64,000 bases of DNA, taken from the NCBI RefSeq assembly GCF_900130045.1, contig NZ_FQXT01000001.1:805175-869174 (forward strand). The letters run 5' to 3'. The notes below the pieces were generated by a model. It was given only the letters and a program-made list of their open reading frames with translations, was not told where the DNA came from and did not search any database. The position numbers and the translations under genes were made by a program. Below, in pieces: positions 1-8,551 of the stretch (the first letter of the stretch is position 1; the number at the start of each line of letters is the position of its first letter). Origin of the DNA: Leeuwenhoekiella palythoae (GTDB lineage: Bacteria; Bacteroidota; Bacteroidia; Flavobacteriales; Flavobacteriaceae).

Positions 1-862
1 GGCTCCCCGAGAAGATCAGTCGGTCTCCTTCCTGAAGAATCATATTGCGTGAGGCCACGACTTCAAAACTTCGGGAACCTCGTATCAACTCGATCAACGA
101 AACCCCTTTATATTCTTTTAAGCCGCTTTCTGACAAAGACAAGCCAGAAAGTGCGGATGCCGCCGGGATCTTAGCTTCCACAAAATACTTGCGCACCGCA
201 TCTTGCTTTTTTTTAAAATTAAAAGCCCGCTGGGGCAATAAATAGTAGCCCAAAGTCATCAGGTAAAGTACACCCGCTATAACGACCAAACTGCCGGGCA
301 GTAAGAAATCTGCAAATCCAAACTCAGGCAAGCCGCTACCTGCGATCAAACCATTGAGCACCAAATTGGTAGAAGTTCCTATCAGGGTAAGCATGCCTCC
401 TAAAATTGCCGCAAAGGAAAGCGGAATCAACAACTTGGAAGGTGCGATCTCGTATTTTTCTGCCATCTTCATCATATAGGGAATCAAGATGATCACCACT
501 GGTGTATTGTTGAATACCGAAGAGATCAAGGCGACCAGCATACATAAGACCCCCAGAAACAAAATGGGGGAGCGAATACCTCCCAATACCCTATCTAAAT
601 AAAGATCTAAGTTCATGTTTCTATTGATGGCTGCCGAAAGCGCGACCACGATAAAGATCAACAAAACGCTTTTAGTGATCGCAGCATTTAGAATGCTTTC
701 CACCTGAATATAGCCACAGATCAAAAACAACAAAACAATACCTGCAAATACATAAGAAGGGTTGCGTTTCCCTCTTATAAGTGCAAACACCATCCAGATC
801 AAGCTTATTCCTGTAATATACAGATCATAGGTCTCAGTAAAAGCATAAAAACCTTCAAGCAT
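1..862 (-). CDS. SLC13/DASS-type anion permease, 3' end beyond window
   Basis: I translated this by hand on the minus strand. The ATG directly follows the fcl stop codon, and the frame stays open to the left edge, giving about 287 N-terminal residues. The first part is strongly hydrophobic with several membrane segments. It carries FNNTPVVIILIPYM and IGTSTNLV, which match conserved helix and binding-loop motifs of the SLC13/DASS (sodium:sulfate or divalent anion) family. A hydrophilic stretch from about residue 205, ending IELIRGSRSFEVV and MILQEGDRLIFSG, looks like a TrkA-C/RCK-C domain, as found in the large bacterial sulfate permeases of this family. Lying last in a polysaccharide operon, it may import sulfate for sugar sulfation. 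That role is inference; the family call is firm. Confidence 0.85.
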   Translation of the reverse strand, partial: MLEGFYAFTETYDLYITGISLIWMVFALIRGKRNPSYVFAGIVLLFLICGYIQVESILNAAITKSVLLIFIVVALSAAINRNMNLDLYLDRVLGGIRSPILFLGVLCMLVALISSVFNNTPVVIILIPYMMKMAEKYEIAPSKLLIPLSFAAILGGMLTLIGTSTNLVLNGLIAGSGLPEFGFADFLLPGSLVVIAGVLYLMTLGYYLLPQRAFNFKKKQDAVRKYFVEAKIPAASALSGLSLSESGLKEYKGVSLIELIRGSRSFEVVASRNMILQEGDRLIFSGS

Positions 863-1972
863 TTAGCTTTGGGTATACCAATGATACATACGCTCGATTC
901 CCTGAGGTAGTGCAACTTCGTGCCGCCACCCCAAGGCATTTAGTTTAGACACATCGGTTAGTTTTTTCATCGTACCATCTGGTTTCTCGGTATTGAAGTA
1001 GAGTTCACCTTCAAAACCAACCGTCTTTTTAATTAGCGCTGCTAGGTCTTTAATCGAGATATCCTCTCCGGTTCCTATGTTGATATGGGTATTGCGGATT
1101 TCTGCGGGTTGCCCCTCGACTGCGCTCGGGGTGACATCGGCAAAGTTTCTGTTCTCCATAATAAAGACGCAGGCATCAGCCATATCTTCACTCCATAAAA
1201 ATTCGCGCATGGGTTTGCCGGATCCCCAGATCTCTACCCTCACCTGACCGCTCCCAGAGGGAGAGGAACTTTGAATTCCATATTTAGATAGTATTTCGAG
1301 AATCGTAGCTTCAGAGGCATTACCATCCACCCCTTCAATGGGCAGTTTATTTAAATCAGCCTTTAGGCTGTCCCAATCTCCGTTCTCTAGGGCTTTTCCT
1401 AAATGCATTTTACGAATTAATGCAGGTAACACATGCGATTTTTCCAGATCAAAATTATCGTTAGGGCCGTACAAGTTGGTAGGCATCACCGAGATAAAGT
1501 TGGTCCCGTATTGCAAATTATAGCTCTCGCACATTTTAATACCTGCGATCTTGGCGATTGCATAAGGTTCGTTAGTATACTCCAAAGTATCGGTCAACAG
1601 ATACTCTTCCTTCATCGGTTGCCGGCAGTTCTTAGGATAGATACAGGTACTTCCTAAAAACAACAGCTTCTTTACGCTGTGAACATAGGCCTGATGGATC
1701 ACATTGTTTTGAATCATGAGGTTTTCATAAATAAAATCGGCTCTATAGGTATTGTTCGCCACGATCCCCCCTACTTTTGCTGCTGCCAAAAACACATAGT
1801 CTGGCTGTTCCTCTTGAAAAAAGGCGCTTACCTGAGCTGCATCTCTCAAGTCCAGTTCACTACTGGTCCGATACACCAAATTGGTATAGCCTTTTTCCTT
1901 AAGATTTTTTACGATTGCTGATCCCACCAAACCACGGTGTCCAGCAACATATATTTTGGCGTCCTTTTGCAT
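863..1972 (-). CDS. fcl: GDP-L-fucose synthase with in-frame repeat insertions
   Basis: It epimerises and reduces GDP-4-keto-6-deoxymannose to GDP-L-fucose in the cytoplasm, after Gmd. The short-chain dehydrogenase features are visible: the NADP loop GHRGLVGS, the Ser region GSTCIYP, the YAIAK catalytic Tyr/Lys pair and the family motif EIWGSGKPMREFLWSEDMA. I chose the ATG at 1972 (MQKDAKIYV), 7 bp after the gmd stop; a TTG at 1987 would overlap gmd. The protein is longer than the E. coli enzyme (about 320 aa). Besides an internal segment common in Bacteroidota, two stretches (SSSPSGSGQ and TPSAVEGQ) are translated from palindromic repeat DNA at 1237-1266 and 1112-1135. Both keep the frame, so the enzyme is probably functional. 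Confidence 0.93.
   Translation of the reverse strand: MQKDAKIYVAGHRGLVGSAIVKNLKEKGYTNLVYRTSSELDLRDAAQVSAFFQEEQPDYVFLAAAKVGGIVANNTYRADFIYENLMIQNNVIHQAYVHSVKKLLFLGSTCIYPKNCRQPMKEEYLLTDTLEYTNEPYAIAKIAGIKMCESYNLQYGTNFISVMPTNLYGPNDNFDLEKSHVLPALIRKMHLGKALENGDWDSLKADLNKLPIEGVDGNASEATILEILSKYGIQSSSPSGSGQVRVEIWGSGKPMREFLWSEDMADACVFIMENRNFADVTPSAVEGQPAEIRNTHINIGTGEDISIKDLAALIKKTVGFEGELYFNTEKPDGTMKKLTDVSKLNALGWRHEVALPQGIERMYHWYTQS
1112..1135 (-). repeat. palindromic repeat inside fcl coding sequence
   Basis: On the minus strand this reads CCCCGAGCGCAGTCGAGGGG, with arms CCCC/GGGG around the core GAGCGCAGTCGA. It encodes part of TPSAVEGQ, in a surface-type insert between FIMENRNFAD and the IRNTHINIGTGEDISI motif. 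The same core lies inside trpF at 21183-21213. Confidence 0.85.
1237..1266 (-). repeat. second repeat-like insert inside fcl coding sequence
   Basis: On the minus strand the stretch contains CTCCCTCTGGGAG and GGTCAGGTGAGG, the style of a Bacteroidota extragenic repeat. It is translated as SSSPSGSGQ just before the conserved VRVEIWGSGKPM motif. The frame is kept. Confidence 0.6.
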
Positions 1973-1979
1973 CTCTTTT

Positions 1980-3092
1980 CTATTCAAAATAATTCATGAT
2001 ACGATACCCACCATCCTTTAAATACTGATCCTTTTTCATCAGTTTGAGGTCACTTTGCATCATATCATTCACTAAGTCTTCCAGATCATATTCCGGCACC
2101 CAGCCCAATTTTTCTTTGGCTTTGGTCGCATCCCCAATCAACAGATCCACTTCAGTAGGGCGAAAATATTTGGGATCTACCGCTAAGACTTCTTTGCCTA
2201 TCTCAAGTTGATATTCCGGATTGACACAGGATTTCACATAAGCCTTTTCATCAACGCCTTCGCCTTTAAATTCCAATTCAATACCGGCATGTCCAAAGGC
2301 CATTCGTACAAAGTCGCGTACCGGAGTAGTTGTATTCGTAGCGATCACCCAATCTTCAGCTTCTTCCGCTTGTAAGATCATCCACATCATACGTACATAA
2401 TCTTTGGCATGCCCCCAATCCCGCTTGGCATCCAGGTTTCCTAAATAAATTTTATCCTGTAAGCCTAAGGCAATACGTGCAGCAGCGCGGGTGATCTTAC
2501 GGGTTACAAAAGTTTCTCCCCTGATCGGTGATTCATGATTAAACAAAATTCCATTACACGCATACATACCGTAGGCTTCGCGGTAATTTACGGTGATCCA
2601 ATACGCATACATCTTGGCTACTGCATAGGGTGAACGTGGATAAAACGGTGTCTTTTCGGTTTGAGGTACTTCCTGTACTTTCCCGTACAATTCTGAAGTT
2701 GATGCTTGATAAATTCGCGTTTTCTCACTCAAGCCCAATAAACGCACCGCATCCAAAATACGTAAGGTACCTAGTCCATCCGCATTCCCGGTATATTCCG
2801 GAGTTTCAAAAGACACCTGTACATGACTCATCGCGGCCAGGTTGTAGATCTCATCCGGCTGAATTTCTTGGATCAAACGGATCAAGTTGGTACTGTCGGT
2901 CATATCCCCGTAGTGTAAGATAAAATTACGATTTTCCACATGAGGGTCTTGATACAAATGATCAATACGATCCGTATTAAATAAAGATGCCCGTCGCTTA
3001 AGACCATGCACCTGATAGCCCTTTTTCAATAAAAATTCGCTTAAATAAGCCCCGTCTTGTCCGGTCACCCCGGTGATTAATGCTACTTTCAT
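1980..3092 (-). CDS. gmd: GDP-mannose 4,6-dehydratase
   Basis: It converts GDP-mannose to GDP-4-keto-6-deoxy-D-mannose, the first committed step to GDP-L-fucose. The 370-residue length is normal for the family. The sequence begins with the Rossmann motif [15 protein letters not shown]. It has STSELYGK (catalytic Ser/Thr and Glu) and [20 protein letters not shown] with the catalytic Tyr-x-x-x-Lys. Further family motifs are [15 protein letters not shown] and [17 protein letters not shown]. It is followed after 7 bp by fcl, its pathway partner, and preceded by the rhamnose genes with a gap of about 50 bp. One polycistronic unit is likely. Confidence 0.96.
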   Translation of the reverse strand: MKVALITGVTGQDGAYLSEFLLKKGYQVHGLKRRASLFNTDRIDHLYQDPHVENRNFILHYGDMTDSTNLIRLIQEIQPDEIYNLAAMSHVQVSFETPEYTGNADGLGTLRILDAVRLLGLSEKTRIYQASTSELYGKVQEVPQTEKTPFYPRSPYAVAKMYAYWITVNYREAYGMYACNGILFNHESPIRGETFVTRKITRAAARIALGLQDKIYLGNLDAKRDWGHAKDYVRMMWMILQAEEAEDWVIATNTTTPVRDFVRMAFGHAGIELEFKGEGVDEKAYVKSCVNPEYQLEIGKEVLAVDPKYFRPTEVDLLIGDATKAKEKLGWVPEYDLEDLVNDMMQSDLKLMKKDQYLKDGGYRIMNYFE

Positions 3093-3139
3093 GTCTATGA
3101 TTACTAATTGGTCAGCGCATACTAACGCTGCAGTTTATG

Positions 3140-4159
3140 TTACTTTTTGTTAAATATATCTAAATAATATTGAACCCCCTTTTGAATTCCTGTTTCAAAA
3201 TCTTCTCGAGGCTCCCAACCCAGCTCCCTTTTAATTTTATAAGGATCAATCGCATACCTATGATCATGACCTGCCCGATCAGTAACAAAGCGAATTTGCT
3301 CTACATAACTACCTCGAACTTTGGGTTGTATACGATCCAATACCTTACAAATATACTTGGCAATATTTGTGTTAGTCCATTCGGCATCTCCACCAATACA
3401 ATAGGTTTCCCCGGCATTCCCGTGCTTAAACACAAGGGCCACCGCCTTGCAATGATCCAAGACATACAACCAATCCCGTACGTTTTTCCCATCCCCATAA
3501 ATGGGGATTGCCTCTCCTGCAAGCGCTTTGCGAATAATAGTTGGAATGAGCTTTTCCGTATGTTGCTTAGGGCCATAATTGTTAGAGCAGTTGGTAATGA
3601 CCGTATTCAATCCGTAGGTATGGTGATAACTACGCACCAGCATATCCGCCGAAGCCTTACTCGCACTATACGGGGAATTAGGTGCATACGGGCTGGCTTC
3701 AGTAAAAGATCCGGTAGCACCAAGACTCCCATAGACCTCATCGGTAGAAATCTGATGAAAACGCGCAAGTGCAAAGCCCCTTTTATAGACAAAAGGCGCT
3801 TCCATCCAAAAGCGATAGGCTACATCCAAAAGCGTAAAAGTTCCGGTTACATTGGTTTCGATAAAAACCCCGGGATTGTTGATACTATTATCTACGTGCG
3901 ACTCTGCTGCAAAATGAATCACTCCGGTAAATTGATGTTGCTCAAAGAGTTGCTCCAACAATTTCCGATCACAGATCGTACCGTGTACAAAATCATACCT
4001 AGGGTGTTCCTCAACTTCTTTAAGGTTGTCTAAACTACCAGCATAAGTTAACGCATCAAGATTTACAATATGCACCTTAGGATGCGCCTCTAGATAATAA
4101 GGGATAAAATTAGAACCAATAAAACCGGCTCCTCCGGTAACTAAAATACGCGTGTTCAT
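3140..4159 (-). CDS. rfbB: dTDP-glucose 4,6-dehydratase
   Basis: Second enzyme of dTDP-L-rhamnose synthesis; it makes dTDP-4-keto-6-deoxyglucose using bound NAD. The N-terminus RILVTGGAGFIGSNFIPYYL is the NAD loop. STDEVYGSLG holds the Thr-Asp-Glu catalytic triad and YSASKASADMLVRSYHHTYG the Tyr/Lys pair. NNYGPKQHTEKLIPTII is also diagnostic. I chose the ATG at 4159 (MNTRILVTG) because it overlaps the rfbD stop as ATGA; a longer version starting at 4186 adds an unconserved ten-residue lead. About 340 aa, normal. Order in transcription: rfbA, rfbC, rfbD, rfbB. Confidence 0.96.
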   Translation of the reverse strand: MNTRILVTGGAGFIGSNFIPYYLEAHPKVHIVNLDALTYAGSLDNLKEVEEHPRYDFVHGTICDRKLLEQLFEQHQFTGVIHFAAESHVDNSINNPGVFIETNVTGTFTLLDVAYRFWMEAPFVYKRGFALARFHQISTDEVYGSLGATGSFTEASPYAPNSPYSASKASADMLVRSYHHTYGLNTVITNCSNNYGPKQHTEKLIPTIIRKALAGEAIPIYGDGKNVRDWLYVLDHCKAVALVFKHGNAGETYCIGGDAEWTNTNIAKYICKVLDRIQPKVRGSYVEQIRFVTDRAGHDHRYAIDPYKIKRELGWEPREDFETGIQKGVQYYLDIFNKK

Positions 4160-5019
4160 CCGGTAGCCTGTAATTGCGAGATACAACGCGTCAAGCTGCT
4201 ATTCCAATAGGGCAACCTGACTTTAAAATCTTTTTGCGTACGTTCAGTATCCAACACCGAGTAATAAGGTCGTGCAGCCGGAGTAGCATACGCACTAGCT
4301 GGTATAGGAGCAACACGGCAGGCACTTTTGGAGTTTTGCATGATATGTACCGCTAGATCATACCAGGAGCATAGTCCGGCATTGGCATAATGATAGGTTT
4401 CGGTTTGTGAAGACTCAAAGTCTAAAAGTTGGGTAACAATAAACCTTGCCAGATCTTCTGCACAGGTAGGACGCCCCACCTGATCAGCAACCACCTGTAC
4501 CTCCTCTTGTAATTGACCTAAGCGAAGCATAGTTTTTACAAAATTACTCCCATACACCGAATACAGCCACGACGTACGTAATATTAGGCTGTTGGGCAAG
4601 GCTAAAGCGCGCAAAGCCTCTTCTCCCTCCCATTTAGAACGCCCATACACATTAATAGGACCGCAAGCCGCAGTGGTGGGATACGGGCGATACGCCTGCC
4701 CATCAAAAACATAATCGGTGGAAAGATGGATGAGACGCACCGAAAAGCGTTTACAAATACGTCCCAGGTTGGCGACCACATCCCTATTGAGTTCATAAGC
4801 AGCTTCAGCATAGATTTCAGCTGCATCCACCGCCGTATACGCGGCACAGTTAATGACGGTTTGTATACGATTTTGTTCTACAAATTGCGCTACCATAGCT
4901 ATATCCCTAAGATCCAGCTGTTCGCGGGTGGTAAAACAGAAGCTAGGATCTTCCTTTTTTAAGGCCTGTAAACAGCGCCCCAATTGTCCGTTAGCTCCGG
5001 TAACCCAAACCCTATTCAT
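4156..5019 (-). CDS. rfbD: dTDP-4-dehydrorhamnose reductase
   Basis: Last step of dTDP-L-rhamnose synthesis; NAD(P)H-dependent reduction of dTDP-4-keto-rhamnose. 287 aa, normal length. WVTGANGQLGRCLQAL is the cofactor loop. HLSTDYVFDG and NVYGRSKWEGEEAL hold the catalytic Ser/Thr, Tyr and Lys. ILRTSWLYSVYGSNFVKTML is a strong family signature. The start overlaps the rfbC stop by 4 bp (ATGA) and the end overlaps the rfbB start in the same way, so translation is probably coupled through the block. Confidence 0.95.
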   Translation of the reverse strand: MNRVWVTGANGQLGRCLQALKKEDPSFCFTTREQLDLRDIAMVAQFVEQNRIQTVINCAAYTAVDAAEIYAEAAYELNRDVVANLGRICKRFSVRLIHLSTDYVFDGQAYRPYPTTAACGPINVYGRSKWEGEEALRALALPNSLILRTSWLYSVYGSNFVKTMLRLGQLQEEVQVVADQVGRPTCAEDLARFIVTQLLDFESSQTETYHYANAGLCSWYDLAVHIMQNSKSACRVAPIPASAYATPAARPYYSVLDTERTQKDFKVRLPYWNSSLTRCISQLQATG

Positions 5020-5588
5020 CGATACAGCGAAGTATTGGAGTCAAAGACTTCAGCTTCCGCTAAAGACGGCCAGGCCTGATCTTTGCTTGAAAGTTGATGT
5101 GTATCAACAGGCAACTGCCAGTTGATGTTTAGTTGTGTATCTCCATAGTATACACCTCGTTCGGCTTTTGGCGCATAATAAGCATCGGACTTATAGGCCA
5201 CTACCGCGGTAGAAGAAAGTACCGCGAAACCATGTGCAAAACCTTTGGGTATCAGCAGTTGTTGTTTGTTTTGCGCATCCAACACAACAGCTACGTGCTG
5301 CCCAAACGTGGAAGCCTCTTGCCTGAGATCCACGGCCACATCCAGAATACGACCATGTAACACGCGTACTAATTTTGTTTGAGCATACGGCGCTTGCTGG
5401 TAATGCAACCCACGTACCACCCCATAGCGCGATTGAGATTCGTTATCCTGACAGAAATTAATAGCAAAACCTAAAAAAGCATCCAAAGCATCCTGCCGAA
5501 AGCTTTCCATAAAATAGCCCCGTGCATCCGTATGCAGCTTTGGCGTACAAAGAATGACTTCGGGAATAGGACAGCGTTCAAAATGCAT
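5016..5588 (-). CDS. rfbC: dTDP-4-dehydrorhamnose 3,5-epimerase
   Basis: A cupin-fold epimerase that inverts C3 and C5 of dTDP-4-keto-6-deoxyglucose. Diagnostic stretches are DARGYFMESFRQDALDAFLG, FCQDNESQSRYGVVRGLHYQ (with the catalytic His), KLVRVLHGRILDVAVDLR and LIPKGFAHGFAVLS. I prefer the ATG at 5588 (MHFERCPIPEV), which sits almost directly after the rfbA stop. The longer frame from 5633 would overlap rfbA by about 45 bp and adds residues not expected in the family. About 190 aa, normal. Confidence 0.95.
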   Translation of the reverse strand: MHFERCPIPEVILCTPKLHTDARGYFMESFRQDALDAFLGFAINFCQDNESQSRYGVVRGLHYQQAPYAQTKLVRVLHGRILDVAVDLRQEASTFGQHVAVVLDAQNKQQLLIPKGFAHGFAVLSSTAVVAYKSDAYYAPKAERGVYYGDTQLNINWQLPVDTHQLSSKDQAWPSLAEAEVFDSNTSLYR

Positions 5589-5589
5589 A

Positions 5590-6468
5590 CTAGTTCCTTG
5601 CGGCACGTTGAAGTAAATACTGCCCGTAAGCATTGTTTTCCAAACCTTGCGCTAAAGTTTGCAATTGAAATTTGGTAATATAACCTTGATCGTAAGCGAT
5701 CTCTTCAATACAAGCCACCTTAAGACCTTGCCGTTTTTCTATCGTATGAATAAAGTTAGAAGCCTCTAGCAACGACTCGTGAGTACCGGTATCCAGCCAA
5801 GCATATCCTCTTCCCAGCAAGCTTACGTGCAAGGCATTAGCTTCACGATACAGTTCATTGATACTGGTAATTTCCAATTCTCCTCGGGCACTGGGTTGCA
5901 CCTGCTGCGCATACTGCACCACCGAATTGGGATAGAAATACAAGCCGGTCACCGCGTAATTGCTTTTAGGGTGTTTGGGTTTTTCTTCGATACTCAGCAC
6001 CTTCCCGTTTGCATCAAAGGCCACCACCCCGTATCGGGAGGCCTCCTGTACTTGATACCCAAATACCGTCGCCAACTTTTGGGTTTGCAAACGCTGCCGG
6101 GCGTGCTTAAGTTTTTCGGTAAGTCCGTCTCCGTAAAACAGATTATCCCCCAGCACCATACATACATCATCAGCACCAATAAATCCTGCACCTAAAATAA
6201 AAGCCTGCGCCAAGCCCTCAGGCTTTGGCTGTTCTTGATAAGAAATATGTAAGCCTAAAGCACTGCCATCTCCAAATAAGCGCTCAAATTGTGACACATC
6301 CTGCGGCGTACTGATAATCAGAATCTCCCGAATCCCGGCCAACATCAATACCGATAGCGGGTAATAGATCATCGGCTTATCATATACATTCAAAAGCTGT
6401 TTAGAAACAGCTTTAGTAATAGGATACAAGCGTGTCCCCGAACCTCCTGCTAGGATGATGCCTTTCAT
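5590..6468 (-). CDS. rfbA: glucose-1-phosphate thymidylyltransferase
   Basis: It makes dTDP-glucose from dTTP and glucose-1-phosphate, the entry to rhamnose synthesis. 292 aa is typical. [18 protein letters not shown] is the nucleotide-binding signature, followed by [30 protein letters not shown] holds the metal-binding Asp, and [19 protein letters not shown] is conserved. First gene of the rfb block. The 640-bp gap upstream contains repeat elements, so this block may have its own promoter or depend on read-through from ugd. Confidence 0.96.
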   Translation of the reverse strand: MKGIILAGGSGTRLYPITKAVSKQLLNVYDKPMIYYPLSVLMLAGIREILIISTPQDVSQFERLFGDGSALGLHISYQEQPKPEGLAQAFILGAGFIGADDVCMVLGDNLFYGDGLTEKLKHARQRLQTQKLATVFGYQVQEASRYGVVAFDANGKVLSIEEKPKHPKSNYAVTGLYFYPNSVVQYAQQVQPSARGELEITSINELYREANALHVSLLGRGYAWLDTGTHESLLEASNFIHTIEKRQGLKVACIEEIAYDQGYITKFQLQTLAQGLENNAYGQYLLQRAARN

Positions 6469-6507
6469 TAAAACAGTACCATTTTTAACATTTTAAAACT
6501 TCTTGTC

Positions 6508-6529
6508 AGTTCGCGCAGTCGAGAACTCC
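6508..6529. repeat. constant-core hairpin, intergenic copy
   Basis: Arms AGTTC and GAACT enclose GCGCAGTCGA, the same core as the in-gene copies in fcl and trpF but with different arms. The arms pair perfectly. Confidence 0.6.
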
Positions 6530-6848
6530 AAGCAATACAAATCTCGATTAATCCAATATTGCCACTCAAAAACGCTTCTCGATACAAATTAAGTTCCTTT
6601 AACACTCCGATCAATCCACTCGAAGTGACAAACTAGGTCAGTTCTAGTGATGTTAGAGCGCCCAAGCGCGAAAACATAGTATCGAGAACTCCAGCGCTAA
6701 TCCTAAATTGAACAGCTTTACTTGTAATTCTTCTCGATACAAATTAAACTCCTTTAACACTCCGCTTAATTCACTCGATGTGACAAGTATCGGTTGCATA
6801 AAAAGGCACTAAAACTAATTTTAATTAGATAGCATTTTACGGCCTATA

Positions 6849-7007
6849 GAAAAGGACTCGTAAAATTTGAAATGAGCTCTTCGTGAAATTTCCTTTTGTT
6901 TGACCCAGAGGGGAGTTAAGGAAATTTAGAAGGCGAATGATAAATTTAGAGTCGTTTTCTTAAGCCTAGCGTTTTTTGGTTCTTTTTTTGGCAATGCAAA
7001 AAAGAAC
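6849..7007 (+). repeat. structured element R1 (diverged copy)
   Basis: Outer arms lie near 6849-6868 and 6942-6958 (GGACTC..AAATTT with AAATTT..GAGTC, small bulges). The inner stem AAATTTCCTT (6886-6895) pairs with AAGGAAATTT (6918-6927). A T-rich linker leads to a terminal hairpin, GTTCTTTTTT (6979-6988) with AAAAAAGAAC (6998-7007). The primary sequence differs from the other copies, but the order of parts is the same. Confidence 0.65.
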
Positions 7008-7111
7008 ATATGCCCGTTATAATCCTATCTGAAAACAGTTCGTAGGGCCTGAAAATTCTCAGTTGCTTCTCACCATAGCTTACCTAGAGCTTAAAGCCAT
7101 TGCAAGCCATC

Positions 7112-8506
7112 TTAACTCCCTATCGCATAAAACTCAAATCCTAGATCCGTCAAAGCCTCTTTATCTAACAAGCGACGTCCATCAAACAAAAATGCCGGTT
7201 TAAGCATGTGTGTATAGATCGCTTCCCAATCTAAGGTTTTAAATTCGTCCCATTCGGTCATCACGGCGACAGCATGTGCTTCTGCACAAGCAGCTTCTGC
7301 CGTATTCACCACAGTGATCAGCTTACGGTTTTCTTCTTCAGAACGCGTCCCCAGATAATCCAGATCTGCCAGGATCTGTTCTTGGGTCACTTTAGGATCA
7401 TACACCACGATCTCGGCTTGCTCATTCAGTAAATAGTCAGCCACATAGATGGCTGCAGATTCGCGGGTATCATTCGTATCTTTTTTAAATGCCCAGCCCA
7501 AAAGTGCTATTTTCTTTCCGGAAACCGTATTGAACAAGGTTTTAACGATCTTAGCAGCAAAACGGCGTTTTTGATGATCGTTCATCAAGATCACCTGCTC
7601 CCAATAATCGGCCACTTCATTCAAACCAAAAGACTTGGCGATATACACCAAATTCAAGATATCCTTTTGAAAACATGAGCCTCCAAAACCTACTGAAGCT
7701 TTCAAGAATTTAGGTCCAATCCGGCTGTCCATCCCAATGGCTTTAGCCACCTCCTGCACATCGGCTTCCGTCACTTCACAGAGTTCAGACATCGCATTGA
7801 TGCTCGATACCCGCTGCGCCAAAAAGGCATTGGCGGTTAATTTAGAAAGTTCGGAAGACCATACATTGGTGGTCAAAATATTATCCGGGGTCACCCAATG
7901 TGCATACACATCCACCAAGGCTTGAATGGCTTCCCGCCCTTTTTCCGAATCCAGATCTCCCCCGATCAACACGCGATCGGGCTTATGCAAATCGGTCACC
8001 GCGGTTCCCTCTGCTAAAAATTCAGGATTCGATAAAATCTGAAAGTTCACACCATTCCCGGTATTATCCAAAATACGCTTTAAGGCTTCGGCCGTACGTA
8101 CGGGTAAGGTAGATTTCTCAACAATGATCTTATCATTCTTCGCTACCCGTGCGATTTGCCGTGCACACAACTCAATATACTTCAGATCGGCAGCCATGCC
8201 TTTACCCATCCCGTAGGTCTTAGTAGGGGTATTCACCGAAATAAAGATCATATCGGCTGCATCGATCGCAGCATCCACATCCGTTGAAAAAAACAGGTTG
8301 CGACCGCGCGCCTCAGCCACCACCTCAGAAAGTCCCGGCTCATAGATCGGGATTTGTTCTACATCAGGATCGTTCCAGGCTGCAATACGTTTTTCGTTAA
8401 TATCGACCACCGTCACGGTTATTTCCGGTGATTTTTGGGCGATGATCGCCATTGTAGGACCGCCTACATACCCGGCGCCAATACAACAGATATTTTTAAC
8501 TTTCAT
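7112..8506 (-). CDS. ugd: UDP-glucose 6-dehydrogenase
   Basis: It oxidises UDP-glucose twice with NAD to give UDP-glucuronate for acidic polysaccharides. The sequence begins [20 protein letters not shown], the NAD-binding loop. The segment [22 protein letters not shown] and the catalytic [10 protein letters not shown] (Cys near residue 278) resemble the animal-type branch of the family more than the short bacterial type. [20 protein letters not shown] opens the C-terminal UDP-binding domain. 464 aa fits that branch. It follows wzi with a 45-bp gap that contains a 24-bp palindromic repeat. Confidence 0.95.
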   Translation of the reverse strand: MKVKNICCIGAGYVGGPTMAIIAQKSPEITVTVVDINEKRIAAWNDPDVEQIPIYEPGLSEVVAEARGRNLFFSTDVDAAIDAADMIFISVNTPTKTYGMGKGMAADLKYIELCARQIARVAKNDKIIVEKSTLPVRTAEALKRILDNTGNGVNFQILSNPEFLAEGTAVTDLHKPDRVLIGGDLDSEKGREAIQALVDVYAHWVTPDNILTTNVWSSELSKLTANAFLAQRVSSINAMSELCEVTEADVQEVAKAIGMDSRIGPKFLKASVGFGGSCFQKDILNLVYIAKSFGLNEVADYWEQVILMNDHQKRRFAAKIVKTLFNTVSGKKIALLGWAFKKDTNDTRESAAIYVADYLLNEQAEIVVYDPKVTQEQILADLDYLGTRSEEENRKLITVVNTAEAACAEAHAVAVMTEWDEFKTLDWEAIYTHMLKPAFLFDGRRLLDKEALTDLGFEFYAIGS

Positions 8507-8520
8507 AAAAGATATTTATT

Positions 8521-8544
8521 TCATTCCCTTGAAGAAGGGAATCT
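8521..8544. repeat. 24-bp palindromic repeat between wzi and ugd
   Basis: Arms ATTCCCTT and AAGGGAAT surround GAAG, in the context TCA..CT. It has the same design as the copies in the trp operon but with a different stem base composition. Confidence 0.7.
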
Positions 8545-8551
8545 CTCAAGA

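Larger units (their letters stand above)
6469..7111. other. intergenic region between ugd and rfbA, filled with repeats
   Basis: I see no coding sequence here. The right part (6849-7007) is structured element R1. The left part holds a diverged direct duplication: CTTCTCGATACAAATTAA near 6569 and 6728, and TCCTTTAACACTCCG after each. One short hairpin, AGTTC GCGCAGTCGA GAACT, lies near 6509-6528. Any promoter for the rfb block would have to lie here. Confidence 0.8.

Noticed and set aside
45..545. Short frames at the left edge on both strands
   Set aside because: They are shadows of the SLC13-type permease, which is open through the edge on the minus strand.
3170..4033. A 287-residue open frame on the plus strand
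   Set aside because: It is antisense to rfbB, whose motifs are complete. The translated product has no domain and an odd composition.
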